The notes: generated by a model from the sequence alone, not told the origin. DNA of 6,043 bases from an uncultured Prevotella sp. (GCA_937916405.1 CALFUF010000118.1:1-6043); one strand, 5' to 3'; counted from the first letter of the stretch, positions 1-5,064 are shown. Numbers and translations are program-made.

Positions 1-445
1 TCACTGCGGAGCGCTTGCCTGCACGGTTCAGGTCGGCGACCATCTCACCAATAGCGCCACAGGCATACAACTCTCCTAACCAGATGGGGATGTCCGTCTT
101 CTCATAGTCTGGCGCCAGTTTCTTCTGCACGTTCACGATGACGACTGGCACATCAATATCTCGTACAGCAGGCAGCATATTATAAGAGGTACAGTAGGTC
201 AGCATCTGCAAGATAACCAGGTCGACATCGGCTGCGCGGAACTTGTCACCCGCCATCATCGACTGCTCCTTGGTGGTCACCATACCACCGTCTACTAACT
301 CCACCGTGTCGGGGAGTGTCTTCTTAAACGCCTCATACTGTGCCTCAAACTCAGGAACCAGCTGAGGAAACTGCGGCAGATATGCTCCCAAAGCGACGGA
401 GAACACGCCTACCCTTGCCTTTGTCTCTACTAATGGTTTTGCCAT
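1..445 (-). CDS. L-fucose/L-arabinose isomerase-family protein (partial, N-terminal 148 residues)
   Basis: The reading frame opens with ATG at 445 (protein start MAKPLVETKARVGVFSVALG) and is still open at the left edge. What is visible is the N-terminal alpha/beta domain of the AraA/FucI-type aldose-ketose isomerase superfamily. It shows a first beta strand RVGVFSVALGAY, a linker with VDGGMVTTKEQS, the strand VDLVILQMLTYCTS, and VPVVIVNVQKK followed by WLGELYACGAIGEM. Family members are cytoplasmic, metal dependent, usually near 500 residues, and interconvert an aldose and a ketose. The catalytic glutamates and metal ligands lie outside the window. It follows a rhamnulokinase-family gene on the same strand, 232 bp downstream, so it probably supplies or shares that kinase's substrate path. 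The exact sugar (fucose, rhamnose, arabinose or another) cannot be read from this fragment. The N terminus does not look like classic 590-residue FucI or like RhaA. Family is moderately sure, substrate unknown. Confidence 0.75.
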   Translation of the reverse strand, partial: MAKPLVETKARVGVFSVALGAYLPQFPQLVPEFEAQYEAFKKTLPDTVELVDGGMVTTKEQSMMAGDKFRAADVDLVILQMLTYCTSYNMLPAVRDIDVPVVIVNVQKKLAPDYEKTDIPIWLGELYACGAIGEMVADLNRAGKRSAV

Positions 446-677
446 AATACTTTGATTTTAGTGGTGAGAGGTAAGAGGTGAGAGGTGAGAGAATAGTTCT
501 AACACCTCATGACTTCCGACCATAACACCTTTTGTTTATATTAATTATTCAGATTTCACATGTTTCATATTCTCAACTTAAAGAGGTAAGAGGTAAGAGG
601 TGAGAGGTAAGAGATTACCTCTTCCACTCATTACATACTCTTTCTTCACTGGGTTTACCCAACATATCTCTCACCTC
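446..677. repeat. Heptamer repeat clusters between kinase and isomerase genes
   Basis: This 232-bp gap holds two purine-rich clusters on the plus strand: 461-491 (GTGGTGA, GAGGTAA, GAGGTGA, GAGGTGA, GAG) and 583-613 (GAGGTAA, GAGGTAA, GAGGTGA, GAGGTAA, GAG). A pyrimidine-rich cluster in the opposite orientation starts at 668 and continues into the kinase stop codon (to 700). A single inverted unit TTACCTC at 615-621 pairs with GAGGTAA at 604-610 across a four-base loop. The 614-645 stretch contains decayed units. No minus-strand TAnnTTTG promoter was found in the gap, so the isomerase is probably transcribed from upstream. The gap would then be an mRNA leader able to fold through its complementary arms, the nearest arm being about 15 nt before the isomerase ATG. 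Confidence 0.85.
603..622 (-). promoter_or_regulatory. Perfect 8-bp hairpin in the kinase-isomerase spacer
   Basis: AGAGGTAA (603-610) and TTACCTCT (615-622) are perfectly complementary around the loop GAGA. It forms where a forward heptamer array meets one inverted unit. In the minus-strand mRNA the hairpin lies about 158 nt before the isomerase start codon. There is no U-run after it, so it is not a normal intrinsic terminator. A structural or attenuation role is inference only. Confidence 0.4.
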
Positions 678-700
678 TTACCTCTTACCACTCACCTCTA
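668..700. repeat. Heptamer repeat cluster covering the kinase stop codon
   Basis: On the plus strand the units are CTC, TCACCTC, TTACCTC, TTACCAC, TCACCTC. The minus-strand reading supplies the kinase codons for LEVSGKR and its TAA stop (678-680). It is the same repeat as at 461-491 and 583-613 but in the opposite orientation. Confidence 0.85.
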
Positions 701-2210
701 AATAACCTAAATAACGCTCAAAGCCTGCCGCCCATGCGGTGGCATCCTTGGTGGGATGATAGGCTACCGTCTCGATGGAGTTGGCGATGATACGGCGCAT
801 CTCCCAGATATCCCTCACATCACCTGCCGACTTCGCCTGCATCATGATATTACCAATGGCGGTACCCTCCTGCGGACCAGCAAGCACCTCCACTCCAAGG
901 GCATCAGCGGTAAACTGGTTCAGGTATTTATTCAAGGAGCCTCCTCCTATCACATGCAGCACATCCAGCTCAAAGGAGGCGAACTCCTTCAGCCACTGGA
1001 ACACCTGGCGATAGCGCAGGGCAAGGGAATCGAAAATGCATCGGCAGAGCTCCGCAGGAGTCTCCGGCACCTGCTGACCTGTCTCCCGACAATACTGCCG
1101 GATAGCAGCTATCATCGATGGGGGATTGGCAAACAGCTTGTCGTCAGGGGCGATGATGGAACGGAATGCCTCCACCTGCATCGCTGAGCCTTGTAACTCT
1201 GGATGGGAGAGTTCACGCACTAACTTACGCTCACCTCTCACCTCTAACCTCTCACCACTTGCTATCCACTCCTTACGGCAACGCTCATAGAGCCACATAC
1301 CACAGATATTCTTCAGAAAACGGGTCGTACCCTCTACTCCACCCTCATTGGTGAAGTTATAGTCATAGCTCTGGGCGTTGATGATCGCCTCTGGAGTCTC
1401 AATACCCATCAGGCTCCAGGTACCACTCGACAGATAGGCGAACTTCTCGTTCTTTGCAGGAACAGCGGCAACGGCACTTGCCGTGTCATGTCCTGCCACG
1501 GCAATAACGGGAACAGGACCTAATCCTGTCATCTTCTGCACCTCCTCTGTCAATACTCCAATCTGTGTACCAGGACGTACCATCCTGCCGAAATGCTCAC
1601 GGTTCAGTCCTACGCTTTTCAATAGTTGCTCGTCTAAGTCACCAGTCCGTGGATTAAGCATCTGCGAGGTGGAGGCGATGGTATACTCACACACTGTCTC
1701 TCCTGTCAGCATCCAGCTCAGGGCATCGGGTACGAACAATATCTTCTTTGCCTGACGCAAGGCGACATTCCCGTCTTGCCGCATAGCATACAACTGAAAC
1801 AGGGAGTTGAAGTTCATAAACTGGATTCCCGTGAGGTCATACACCCTCTTACGGTCCATGACTTTCTCAAAGTATTCCTCCAGCCTTCCGAAGGTATGGG
1901 GGTCACGATAGGAAGCAGGATTACGCAGAATCGCCCCGTCATCTGCTATAAAGACGAAGTCCACTCCCCAGGTGTCTATTCCGATGGAGGTCAGTTCGAT
2001 ACCCCTACGTGCCACCTCCTGCAAACCTTTGATCATCTCAAAATACAAAGCATAGATATCCCAGTAGAAATGACCACCTGTCTCTATCAGGTTATTGGGA
2101 AAACGGGTCAGTTCCTCTTGTTCCAGTTTTCCATTGGCAAGCGAGCCTAAAATGGTTCTGCCACTCGTGGCGCCAAGGTCGACAGCAAAGAAATAGTGTT
2201 GGTTATTCAT
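678..2210 (-). CDS. rhaB: Rhamnulokinase-family sugar kinase (FGGY) with repeat-derived insert
   Basis: FGGY-type carbohydrate kinase, which phosphorylates a ketose (L-rhamnulose or the related L-fuculose) with ATP in the cytoplasm. I use ATG at 2210, giving 510 residues. A TTG start at 2246 would add 12 residues and overlap the upstream gene, and family members begin close to YFFAVDLGATSGR. In the 510-residue numbering, the phosphate-binding DLGATSGR is at 11-18, GIDTWGVD at 77-84, the catalytic-base motif AGHDT at 240-244 (Asp242), SSGTWS at 261-266, and the C-terminal ATP-binding GGGSLN at 422-427. All key motifs are intact. Relatives are about 480-490 residues. The extra length comes from GERLEVRGERK at 319-329 and a tail LEVSGKR at 504-510, both encoded by the 7-bp repeat found in the neighbouring spacer. 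Only 10 bp separate it from the upstream gene, so they are probably co-transcribed. Bacteroidales L-fuculokinases are close relatives, so rhamnose versus fucose is not settled. Confidence 0.88.
   Translation of the reverse strand: MNNQHYFFAVDLGATSGRTILGSLANGKLEQEELTRFPNNLIETGGHFYWDIYALYFEMIKGLQEVARRGIELTSIGIDTWGVDFVFIADDGAILRNPASYRDPHTFGRLEEYFEKVMDRKRVYDLTGIQFMNFNSLFQLYAMRQDGNVALRQAKKILFVPDALSWMLTGETVCEYTIASTSQMLNPRTGDLDEQLLKSVGLNREHFGRMVRPGTQIGVLTEEVQKMTGLGPVPVIAVAGHDTASAVAAVPAKNEKFAYLSSGTWSLMGIETPEAIINAQSYDYNFTNEGGVEGTTRFLKNICGMWLYERCRKEWIASGERLEVRGERKLVRELSHPELQGSAMQVEAFRSIIAPDDKLFANPPSMIAAIRQYCRETGQQVPETPAELCRCIFDSLALRYRQVFQWLKEFASFELDVLHVIGGGSLNKYLNQFTADALGVEVLAGPQEGTAIGNIMMQAKSAGDVRDIWEMRRIIANSIETVAYHPTKDATAWAAGFERYLGYLEVSGKR
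1231..1258. repeat. Heptamer repeat cluster inside the kinase coding region
   Basis: Four units lie head to tail on the plus strand: TCACCTC, TCACCTC, TAACCTC and TCACCAC. They are read on the minus strand as the in-frame segment SGERLEVRGER. Pure GAGGTGA units would place a TGA in this frame, but the third unit reads GAGGTTA, which gives a leucine codon and keeps the frame open. The segment sits between CRKEW and the HPEL region of the kinase, where relatives have a short variable link, so it is probably a surface loop. Confidence 0.85.
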
Positions 2211-2220
2211 ATTATATATA

Positions 2221-3135
2221 TTATAATAATGTAAAGCACAAGTCAATTGGATATTTCGGGAGGAGATGCAGGACGTTACGCTTGCCCGACATCACTTCCT
2301 GTAAGATAAAAGAGCCCTTGGATTCCGACGGCTGCACGACGAGTGACTTTTCCTCTAACCCAAAGACTTCCTGCATCACCCACATCACTCCTTGCGAGAA
2401 ACGGAGAACACCCAGTCCTTTAAGCACTTTCTCATAACGGATAACGGAAGCCTTGTCATGACCAGCCACCCGTTTCAGGGCATAGAAACAGTCCATCAGC
2501 TCACGAAGGGTGATACCCTCATAGATGAAACGCCAGTAAAGAGCGACCAACAGATACACCAGCATCATAGACACAGAGAGACGGGTCAGTTCACCATCCT
2601 TCACAAACACAGCGCGATGGTTTTTCTCAAACCACTTTCGCAATACCTTATTCTTATAGGGATTCTTTCCCATACCTATTTGGTCATGCAGACGGACATC
2701 CGCCTCATTCCATGCCATCATAAATATCTGACGCTTTTCATCATCTGCGCCATCGACATAAATGTCAATGCCATCAGGCTGACGCAAAGTCTGTAGCAAC
2801 TCGCCATAGTCTTGAGCAATAGCCTGTCCTGCCAATACGCTCGACTTTAGACCTTCTCCTAAAAGCTGTTGCTGCACTTCGACACAACGCCGGGTGAGGC
2901 TCGCATTCTGCGCCTCTATCACCTCGGTCTCCGACATCCAGTCGATAATCAACTCATGGGGGACACGCAGTCCAAACTCGAACAAAGCCTGGGCACCATG
3001 ATAACAGATTCCCACCAGTTGCTGCTGATGAGCCATCTCGTACAACAGCTGCCATTCCTCCGGCTCCGGTCCACGGCTCAAACAGTCAAGCTGACCCGTA
3101 GAGACCCGTATCAACTCATAAAACAATCTCTCCAT
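2221..3135 (-). CDS. NTP_transf_5-like (uncharacterised nucleotidyltransferase family) protein, motif degraded
   Basis: 304 residues, ATG at 3135 and TAA at 2221-2223. The layout matches the uncharacterised nucleotidyltransferase family (NTP_transf_5) common in Bacteroidales. A helical N-terminal part WQLLYEMAHQQQLVGICYHG (28-47) is followed by SSVLAGQAIAQDYG (98-111), the metal-site strand RQPDGIDIYVDG (118-129), NPYKNKVLRKWFEKN (158-172) and a helical C-terminal part with YEGITLRELMDCFYAL (205-220). Typical members read LKGQ and GDIDIYV at the two active-site segments. Here they are LAGQ and DGIDIYV, so the usual lysine is alanine and the first Asp of the DxD pair is glycine. The C-terminal end, LPKYPIDLCFTLL, also looks shorter than in relatives. 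It may be a non-catalytic relative. The function of the family is unknown. A promoter lies just upstream, and the kinase starts 10 bp after its stop. Confidence 0.7.
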   Translation of the reverse strand: MERLFYELIRVSTGQLDCLSRGPEPEEWQLLYEMAHQQQLVGICYHGAQALFEFGLRVPHELIIDWMSETEVIEAQNASLTRRCVEVQQQLLGEGLKSSVLAGQAIAQDYGELLQTLRQPDGIDIYVDGADDEKRQIFMMAWNEADVRLHDQIGMGKNPYKNKVLRKWFEKNHRAVFVKDGELTRLSVSMMLVYLLVALYWRFIYEGITLRELMDCFYALKRVAGHDKASVIRYEKVLKGLGVLRFSQGVMWVMQEVFGLEEKSLVVQPSESKGSFILQEVMSGKRNVLHLLPKYPIDLCFTLL

Positions 3136-3163
3136 AGAGTTTAGTAGATTAGTCCTAACGCTA

Positions 3164-3194
3164 CAAAGTTACGGATTATTTTCGAGACGACAAC
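3164..3194 (-). promoter_or_regulatory. Bacteroidetes-type promoter for the leftward operon
   Basis: On the minus strand, TAACTTTG (3171 to 3164) matches the -7 consensus TAnnTTTG. GTTG (3194-3191), a one-base variant of the -33 TTTG, lies 19 bp upstream. The start codon at 3135 would then be preceded by a leader of about 20 nt. It is divergent from the promoter at 3211-3242. Confidence 0.65.
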
Positions 3195-3210
3195 ACTTTC
3201 ATAGAAGAAA

Positions 3211-3242
3211 TTTGGAATTTCGAAGAAAATTGTTTACCTTTG
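3211..3242 (+). promoter_or_regulatory. Bacteroidetes-type promoter for the 58-residue protein gene
   Basis: TTTG at 3211-3214 and TACCTTTG at 3235-3242 are separated by 20 bp, an exact match to the Bacteroidetes primary sigma factor consensus and spacing. Transcription should begin about 7 bp downstream, leaving a leader of roughly 50 nt before ATG at 3303. Confidence 0.7.
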
Positions 3243-3302
3243 TCGACAAAATCCAAAGACAATACAATATTTCGTCTTTTTTGTCATACCTTTGCGCACA
3301 GA

Positions 3303-3479
3303 ATGGCAAAGACAAAATATCAAGAGGCGGCAATGGAATACGCCAAGGACTATCTGGAGCGACTGCTCAAGATGGAGGACATGGTGGGACGCAATGTAGA
3401 GAAGAAACTCGACAAGATGGTGGAAAGGAAAGTCAAGCAGTACACCCAGAAAGAGCAAGACCAAGACCAAGACAAATAA
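3303..3479 (+). CDS. Small charged hypothetical protein, 58 residues
   Basis: I do not recognise this protein. It starts MAKTKYQEAAMEYAKDYLER and is rich in Lys, Glu and Met, with predicted helical character and heptad-like hydrophobic spacing (LLKMEDMV, KLDKMVERKV). There is no signal peptide or membrane segment. The tail EQDQDQDK is encoded by tandem GACCAA hexamers, a small low-complexity expansion. An upstream in-frame ATG at 3240 would add 21 residues that are Phe- and His-rich and unlike the rest. That ATG also overlaps the promoter -7 element, so 3303 is preferred. The good promoter and divergent position support a real gene. A helical DNA- or protein-binding role is possible but not shown. 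Confidence 0.6.
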   Translation: MAKTKYQEAAMEYAKDYLERLLKMEDMVGRNVEKKLDKMVERKVKQYTQKEQDQDQDK

Positions 3480-3522
3480 AAACAACAAGGATTTTTAACC
3501 ATTAAATAATAAGGTATAAATT

Positions 3523-3585
3523 ATGAAATCCAGTATCCGTACAGGAGGTATGGAGTGGAATCAAGGTGTTGACTTAGTAAAATAA
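3523..3585 (+). CDS. Candidate 20-residue ORF
   Basis: ATG at 3523 follows the AT-rich leader AAGGTATAAATT, and the frame ends with TAA at 3583-3585. The product begins MKSSIRTGGMEWN and ends GVDLVK. It lies 43 bp after the 58-residue gene on the same strand, with no promoter of its own, so it would be a second cistron. It is too short to support on composition alone. The balanced residues, including Trp, and the position just before two hairpins make it worth listing. No function is assigned. Confidence 0.3.
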   Translation: MKSSIRTGGMEWNQGVDLVK

Positions 3586-3597
3586 CACGACACAGCC

Positions 3598-3621
3598 CGT
3601 GAGGCTCAGAGAGCACTCACG
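3598..3621 (+). terminator. Stem-loop downstream of the small ORFs
   Basis: CGTGAGGCTC (3598-3607) pairs with GAGC (3611-3614) and CTCACG (3616-3621), with a three-base loop AGA and a single bulged A at 3615. That is ten base pairs. It sits 12 bp after the 20-codon ORF. The sequence after it, ATTGTCTG, has no clear T-run, so terminator function is uncertain and an RNA-stability or attenuator role is equally possible. Confidence 0.45.
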
Positions 3622-3636
3622 ATTGTCTGAAAAGAG

Positions 3637-3669
3637 AAGAGCGCTGTGTGGTGTACATACAGCGCTCTT
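3637..3669 (+). terminator. Strong 11-bp inverted repeat, probable terminator
   Basis: AAGAGCGCTGT (3637-3647) and ACAGCGCTCTT (3659-3669) are perfectly complementary around an 11-base loop. The right arm ends in CTCTTT, and the left arm is preceded by an A-rich run on the plus strand (GAAAAGAG). It could therefore end transcription of the small ORFs and act in both directions. It also insulates the MNT/HEPN promoter at 3725-3756. Confidence 0.6.
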
Positions 3670-3675
3670 TGAGGT

Positions 3676-3734
3676 TTTGGGAAATGGAAAGATCTTCGGC
3701 ACAATGCCAAAAATCTTCGAAATGTTTGGGAAAT
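3676..3734. repeat. Nested direct repeats overlapping the MNT promoter
   Basis: TTTGGGAAAT occurs at 3676-3685 and again at 3725-3734, where it contains the -33 element. ATCTTCG occurs at 3692-3698 and 3713-3719. A small palindrome GGCACAATGCC is at 3698-3708. Duplicated motifs beside a promoter are consistent with an operator region, possibly for autoregulation, but this is inference. Confidence 0.45.
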
Positions 3735-3756
3735 CCAATTTAATGTCGTATATTTG
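3725..3756 (+). promoter_or_regulatory. Bacteroidetes-type promoter for the MNT/HEPN operon
   Basis: TTTG at 3725-3728 and TATATTTG at 3749-3756 are 20 bp apart, matching the TTTG / TAnnTTTG consensus exactly. The expected transcription start is about 20 nt before ATG at 3783. Confidence 0.75.
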
Positions 3757-3782
3757 CAGCCATAACAATAAGTATATACATT

Positions 3783-4097
3783 ATGAGACGGAAAGAAATA
3801 GTTGAAAAGATTGGTCAGGCAATTCATAAAGTTGCCCCAACAGCAACAGCTATTCTCTATGGCTCTGAGGCACGTGGAGATGCTCGTCGCGATAGTGATA
3901 TAGATGTGCTCATATTGCTTGATGGCGATAAAATGAGTTTGAAACGTGAAATGGAAGTCACTGGTCCACTAAACGAAATAGAATGGCAGACAGGCGTATT
4001 AGTTAGTCCAACCGTTATGTTACGTAAGCAATGGGAGAACATGCCATTTAAGACCCCATTCTATATCAATGTTATGAACGAAGGCATCAGATTATGA
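3783..4097 (+). CDS. Minimal nucleotidyltransferase (MNT domain), antitoxin-like partner of HEPN gene
   Basis: 104 residues, the usual size for a minimal nucleotidyltransferase. The active-site signature GSx10DxD is intact: GSEARGDARRDSDIDVLILL, with Gly27-Ser28 and Asp39-x-Asp41. A likely third carboxylate is in the strand around NEIEWQTGVLVS (64-75). The C-terminal end FYINVMNEGIRL is typical of these proteins. In characterised MNT/HEPN pairs (MntA/HepT) the MNT protein neutralises the HEPN RNase by adding AMP. That activity is inferred here, not shown. The stop codon overlaps the next gene's start (ATGA, 4094-4097), which implies translational coupling. The gene has a good promoter 20-30 bp upstream. 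Since the HEPN partner is frameshifted, this may be an orphan antitoxin. Confidence 0.85.
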   Translation: MRRKEIVEKIGQAIHKVAPTATAILYGSEARGDARRDSDIDVLILLDGDKMSLKREMEVTGPLNEIEWQTGVLVSPTVMLRKQWENMPFKTPFYINVMNEGIRL

Positions 4098-4496
4098 AGG
4101 AGCATCTTGACGAAGAGAGCCGTCTGGGGTTGATACATTACCGTATAGAGCGTTCCGATGAAGCTATAGAAGAAGCGGCTATCTTGGCAGAACGTTGCCA
4201 TTATAATGCTGCGGTCAACCGTTTGTATTATGCTTGTTTCTATGCTGTCCAAGCACTATTACTTAAAACATCATATTGCAGCATCAACCCACGCTGGTGT
4301 AAAGTCGATGCTAGGACTGCACTTTATATCAAAAGGCATCATTGGCATAGAACATGGCAAAACCTTTAATACGCTTTTCGAAAAACGGCATAGCAGCGAC
4401 TACGAGGCATTTGCCTACTGCGACCAGCAAATGGTAGACGATTTGACTCCTATGGCAGTAGCTTTTATCGAGAACATAAAGGAGTTAATCAAATAA
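4094..4496 (+). pseudogene. HEPN domain protein, frameshifted (UPF0332-like)
   Basis: Two overlapping frames make one protein. Frame one starts at ATG 4094 and runs MKEHLDEESR through NRLYYACFYAVQALLLK (to codon 58, ending 4267). The rest, HHIAASTHAGVKSMLGLHF to the end IENIKELIK, is in the next frame and stops at 4494-4496. Removing one A from the AAAA run at 4265-4268 restores a continuous 133-residue product, a normal length for this HEPN family. Recognisable parts are NRLYYACFYA (the central helix), STHAGVKSMLGLHFI and LFEKRHSSDYEAF, the last resembling the Arg-x4-Tyr segment of UPF0332-type HEPN proteins. The classic HepT R-x4-H-x-Y is not seen. As written, translation would stop after 91 residues with a wrong C-terminal third. 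A real mutation, a phase-variable A-run or a sequencing error are all possible. Confidence 0.8.
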
Positions 4497-4528
4497 TAAC
4501 TTGCTAATAATTACACTACGAAGATTTT

Positions 4529-4561
4529 CCGCCTCAACCTCCTTGTCGGAGGTTGAGGCGG
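4529..4561. repeat. Perfect 14-bp inverted repeat at the head of the pseudogene
   Basis: CCGCCTCAACCTCC (4529-4542) and GGAGGTTGAGGCGG (4548-4561) are exactly complementary with loop TTGTC. It lies 32 bp after the HEPN stop codon. Neither strand has a U-run after the stem, so it is not a standard intrinsic terminator, though it could still stall transcription. Its right arm runs directly into the SAQFGG codons of the decayed secreted protein, so it marks the breakpoint where the signal peptide was lost. Confidence 0.7.
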
Positions 4562-4986
4562 TTCCGCTCAGTTCGGCGGACTGCTGAACAGAGCCAAGGC
4601 TAAAGCAAAGGACAAGGTCGAGAGTAAGGTCGCCCCCAATGGCAATAGCACACAGCAACAGACGCAGAAACCCGGACAAACAGACCAGGCGACTCAGGAT
4701 TACATCAACCAGTTGCAGACGCAATATAATGACGAGCACAGCGGTGACTTCGAACAGAAGAGTGACGGCAGTTAGTTCACTGGTCGTGTGAGCCGGATGG
4801 CTGTCCGTGCCAATGTGGAGAAGAACGGTATGTCTGGCAAGATGGACGCTCGTGACTACTACAAATATGAGCAGACCAACCATCTGGATCGTAGATGCCG
4901 GCGGCAATCAGGTCGGACTTGTCCAGACCAATGCCAGCCCGGATCTCGTTGCCGTATGGGTCTTCTGCATGTTTGCAAAGAAGTAA
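4557..4986 (+). pseudogene. Decayed secreted protein gene (three lesions)
   Basis: An open stretch reads GGSAQFGGLLNRAKAKAKDK and continues through a Gln/Thr-rich linker (NGNSTQQQTQKPGQ) to EQKSDGS. It then meets TAG at 4773-4775 and continues in the same frame as FTGRVSRMAVRANVEKNG to YYKYEQTNH. A one-base shift near 4884 moves it to WIVDAGGNQVGLVQ and on to VFCMFAKK, stopping with TAA at 4984-4986. The SAQ/F start is the usual signal-peptidase cleavage site of Bacteroidales exported proteins with an FGGLL(N/K)KAK N terminus. The signal peptide itself is missing, and an in-frame TGA (4554-4556) lies inside the hairpin. A single base change (TAC to TAG) would explain the nonsense codon. Three separate lesions mark a dead gene. 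The family is not named here and its function is unknown. Confidence 0.7.
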
Positions 4987-5011
4987 TTCAGGCTAACATC
5001 ATTTATACAAT

Positions 5012-5043
5012 GAGGGTGTGTCAAAATAGGCACATCCTCTTTT
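5012..5043 (+). terminator. Intrinsic terminator after the pseudogene
   Basis: GAGGGTGTGTC (5012-5022) and GGCACATCCTC (5029-5039) form an 11-bp stem with two G-U wobbles, loop AAAATA, followed by TTTT. This is the typical Bacteroidales terminator shape and would end plus-strand transcription from the pseudogene region before the convergent ssrA gene. Confidence 0.8.
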
Positions 5044-5063
5044 AGTGGATGTGGAGGGAGTCG
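5043..5063. repeat. Diverged copy of the ssrA 3' end (att-like copy 1)
   Basis: This 21-bp block matches the ssrA 3' end at 5164-5184 at 19 of 21 positions, the differences being TG for GC at 5050-5051. Its first base is the last T of the preceding terminator. One base separates it from copy 2. Confidence 0.65.
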
Positions 5064-5064
5064 T

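Noticed and set aside
461..613. CRISPR array
   Set aside because: The units are 7 bp, directly adjacent and without unique spacers, so this is a short tandem repeat.
446..677. Metabolite riboswitch before the isomerase
   Set aside because: The structure comes entirely from simple heptamer repeats, with no conserved aptamer elements recognised.
756..1187. 143-residue plus-strand open frame
   Set aside because: It is antisense to the kinase gene, which has all its family motifs on the minus strand.
2211..2246. TTG start adding 12 residues to the kinase
   Set aside because: It would overlap the upstream gene's end, the added residues do not resemble the family, and ATG at 2210 aligns with the normal N terminus.
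3287..3294. Second TACCTTTG -7-like element just before the 58-residue gene
   Set aside because: No TTTG lies 19-21 bp upstream, and transcription would begin almost at the start codon. The upstream promoter at 3211-3242 is complete.
4255..4275. Programmed ribosomal frameshift in the HEPN gene
   Set aside because: The join needs a +1 shift, the A-run is short, and no slippery heptamer, downstream pseudoknot or family precedent is visible. A simple one-base insertion fits better.
4485..4907. 140-residue minus-strand open frame opposite the pseudogene
   Set aside because: It is the complement of the recognisable secreted-protein remnant. Its low-complexity Leu/Val/Thr composition looks like an antisense shadow, and it starts across the HEPN stop codon.
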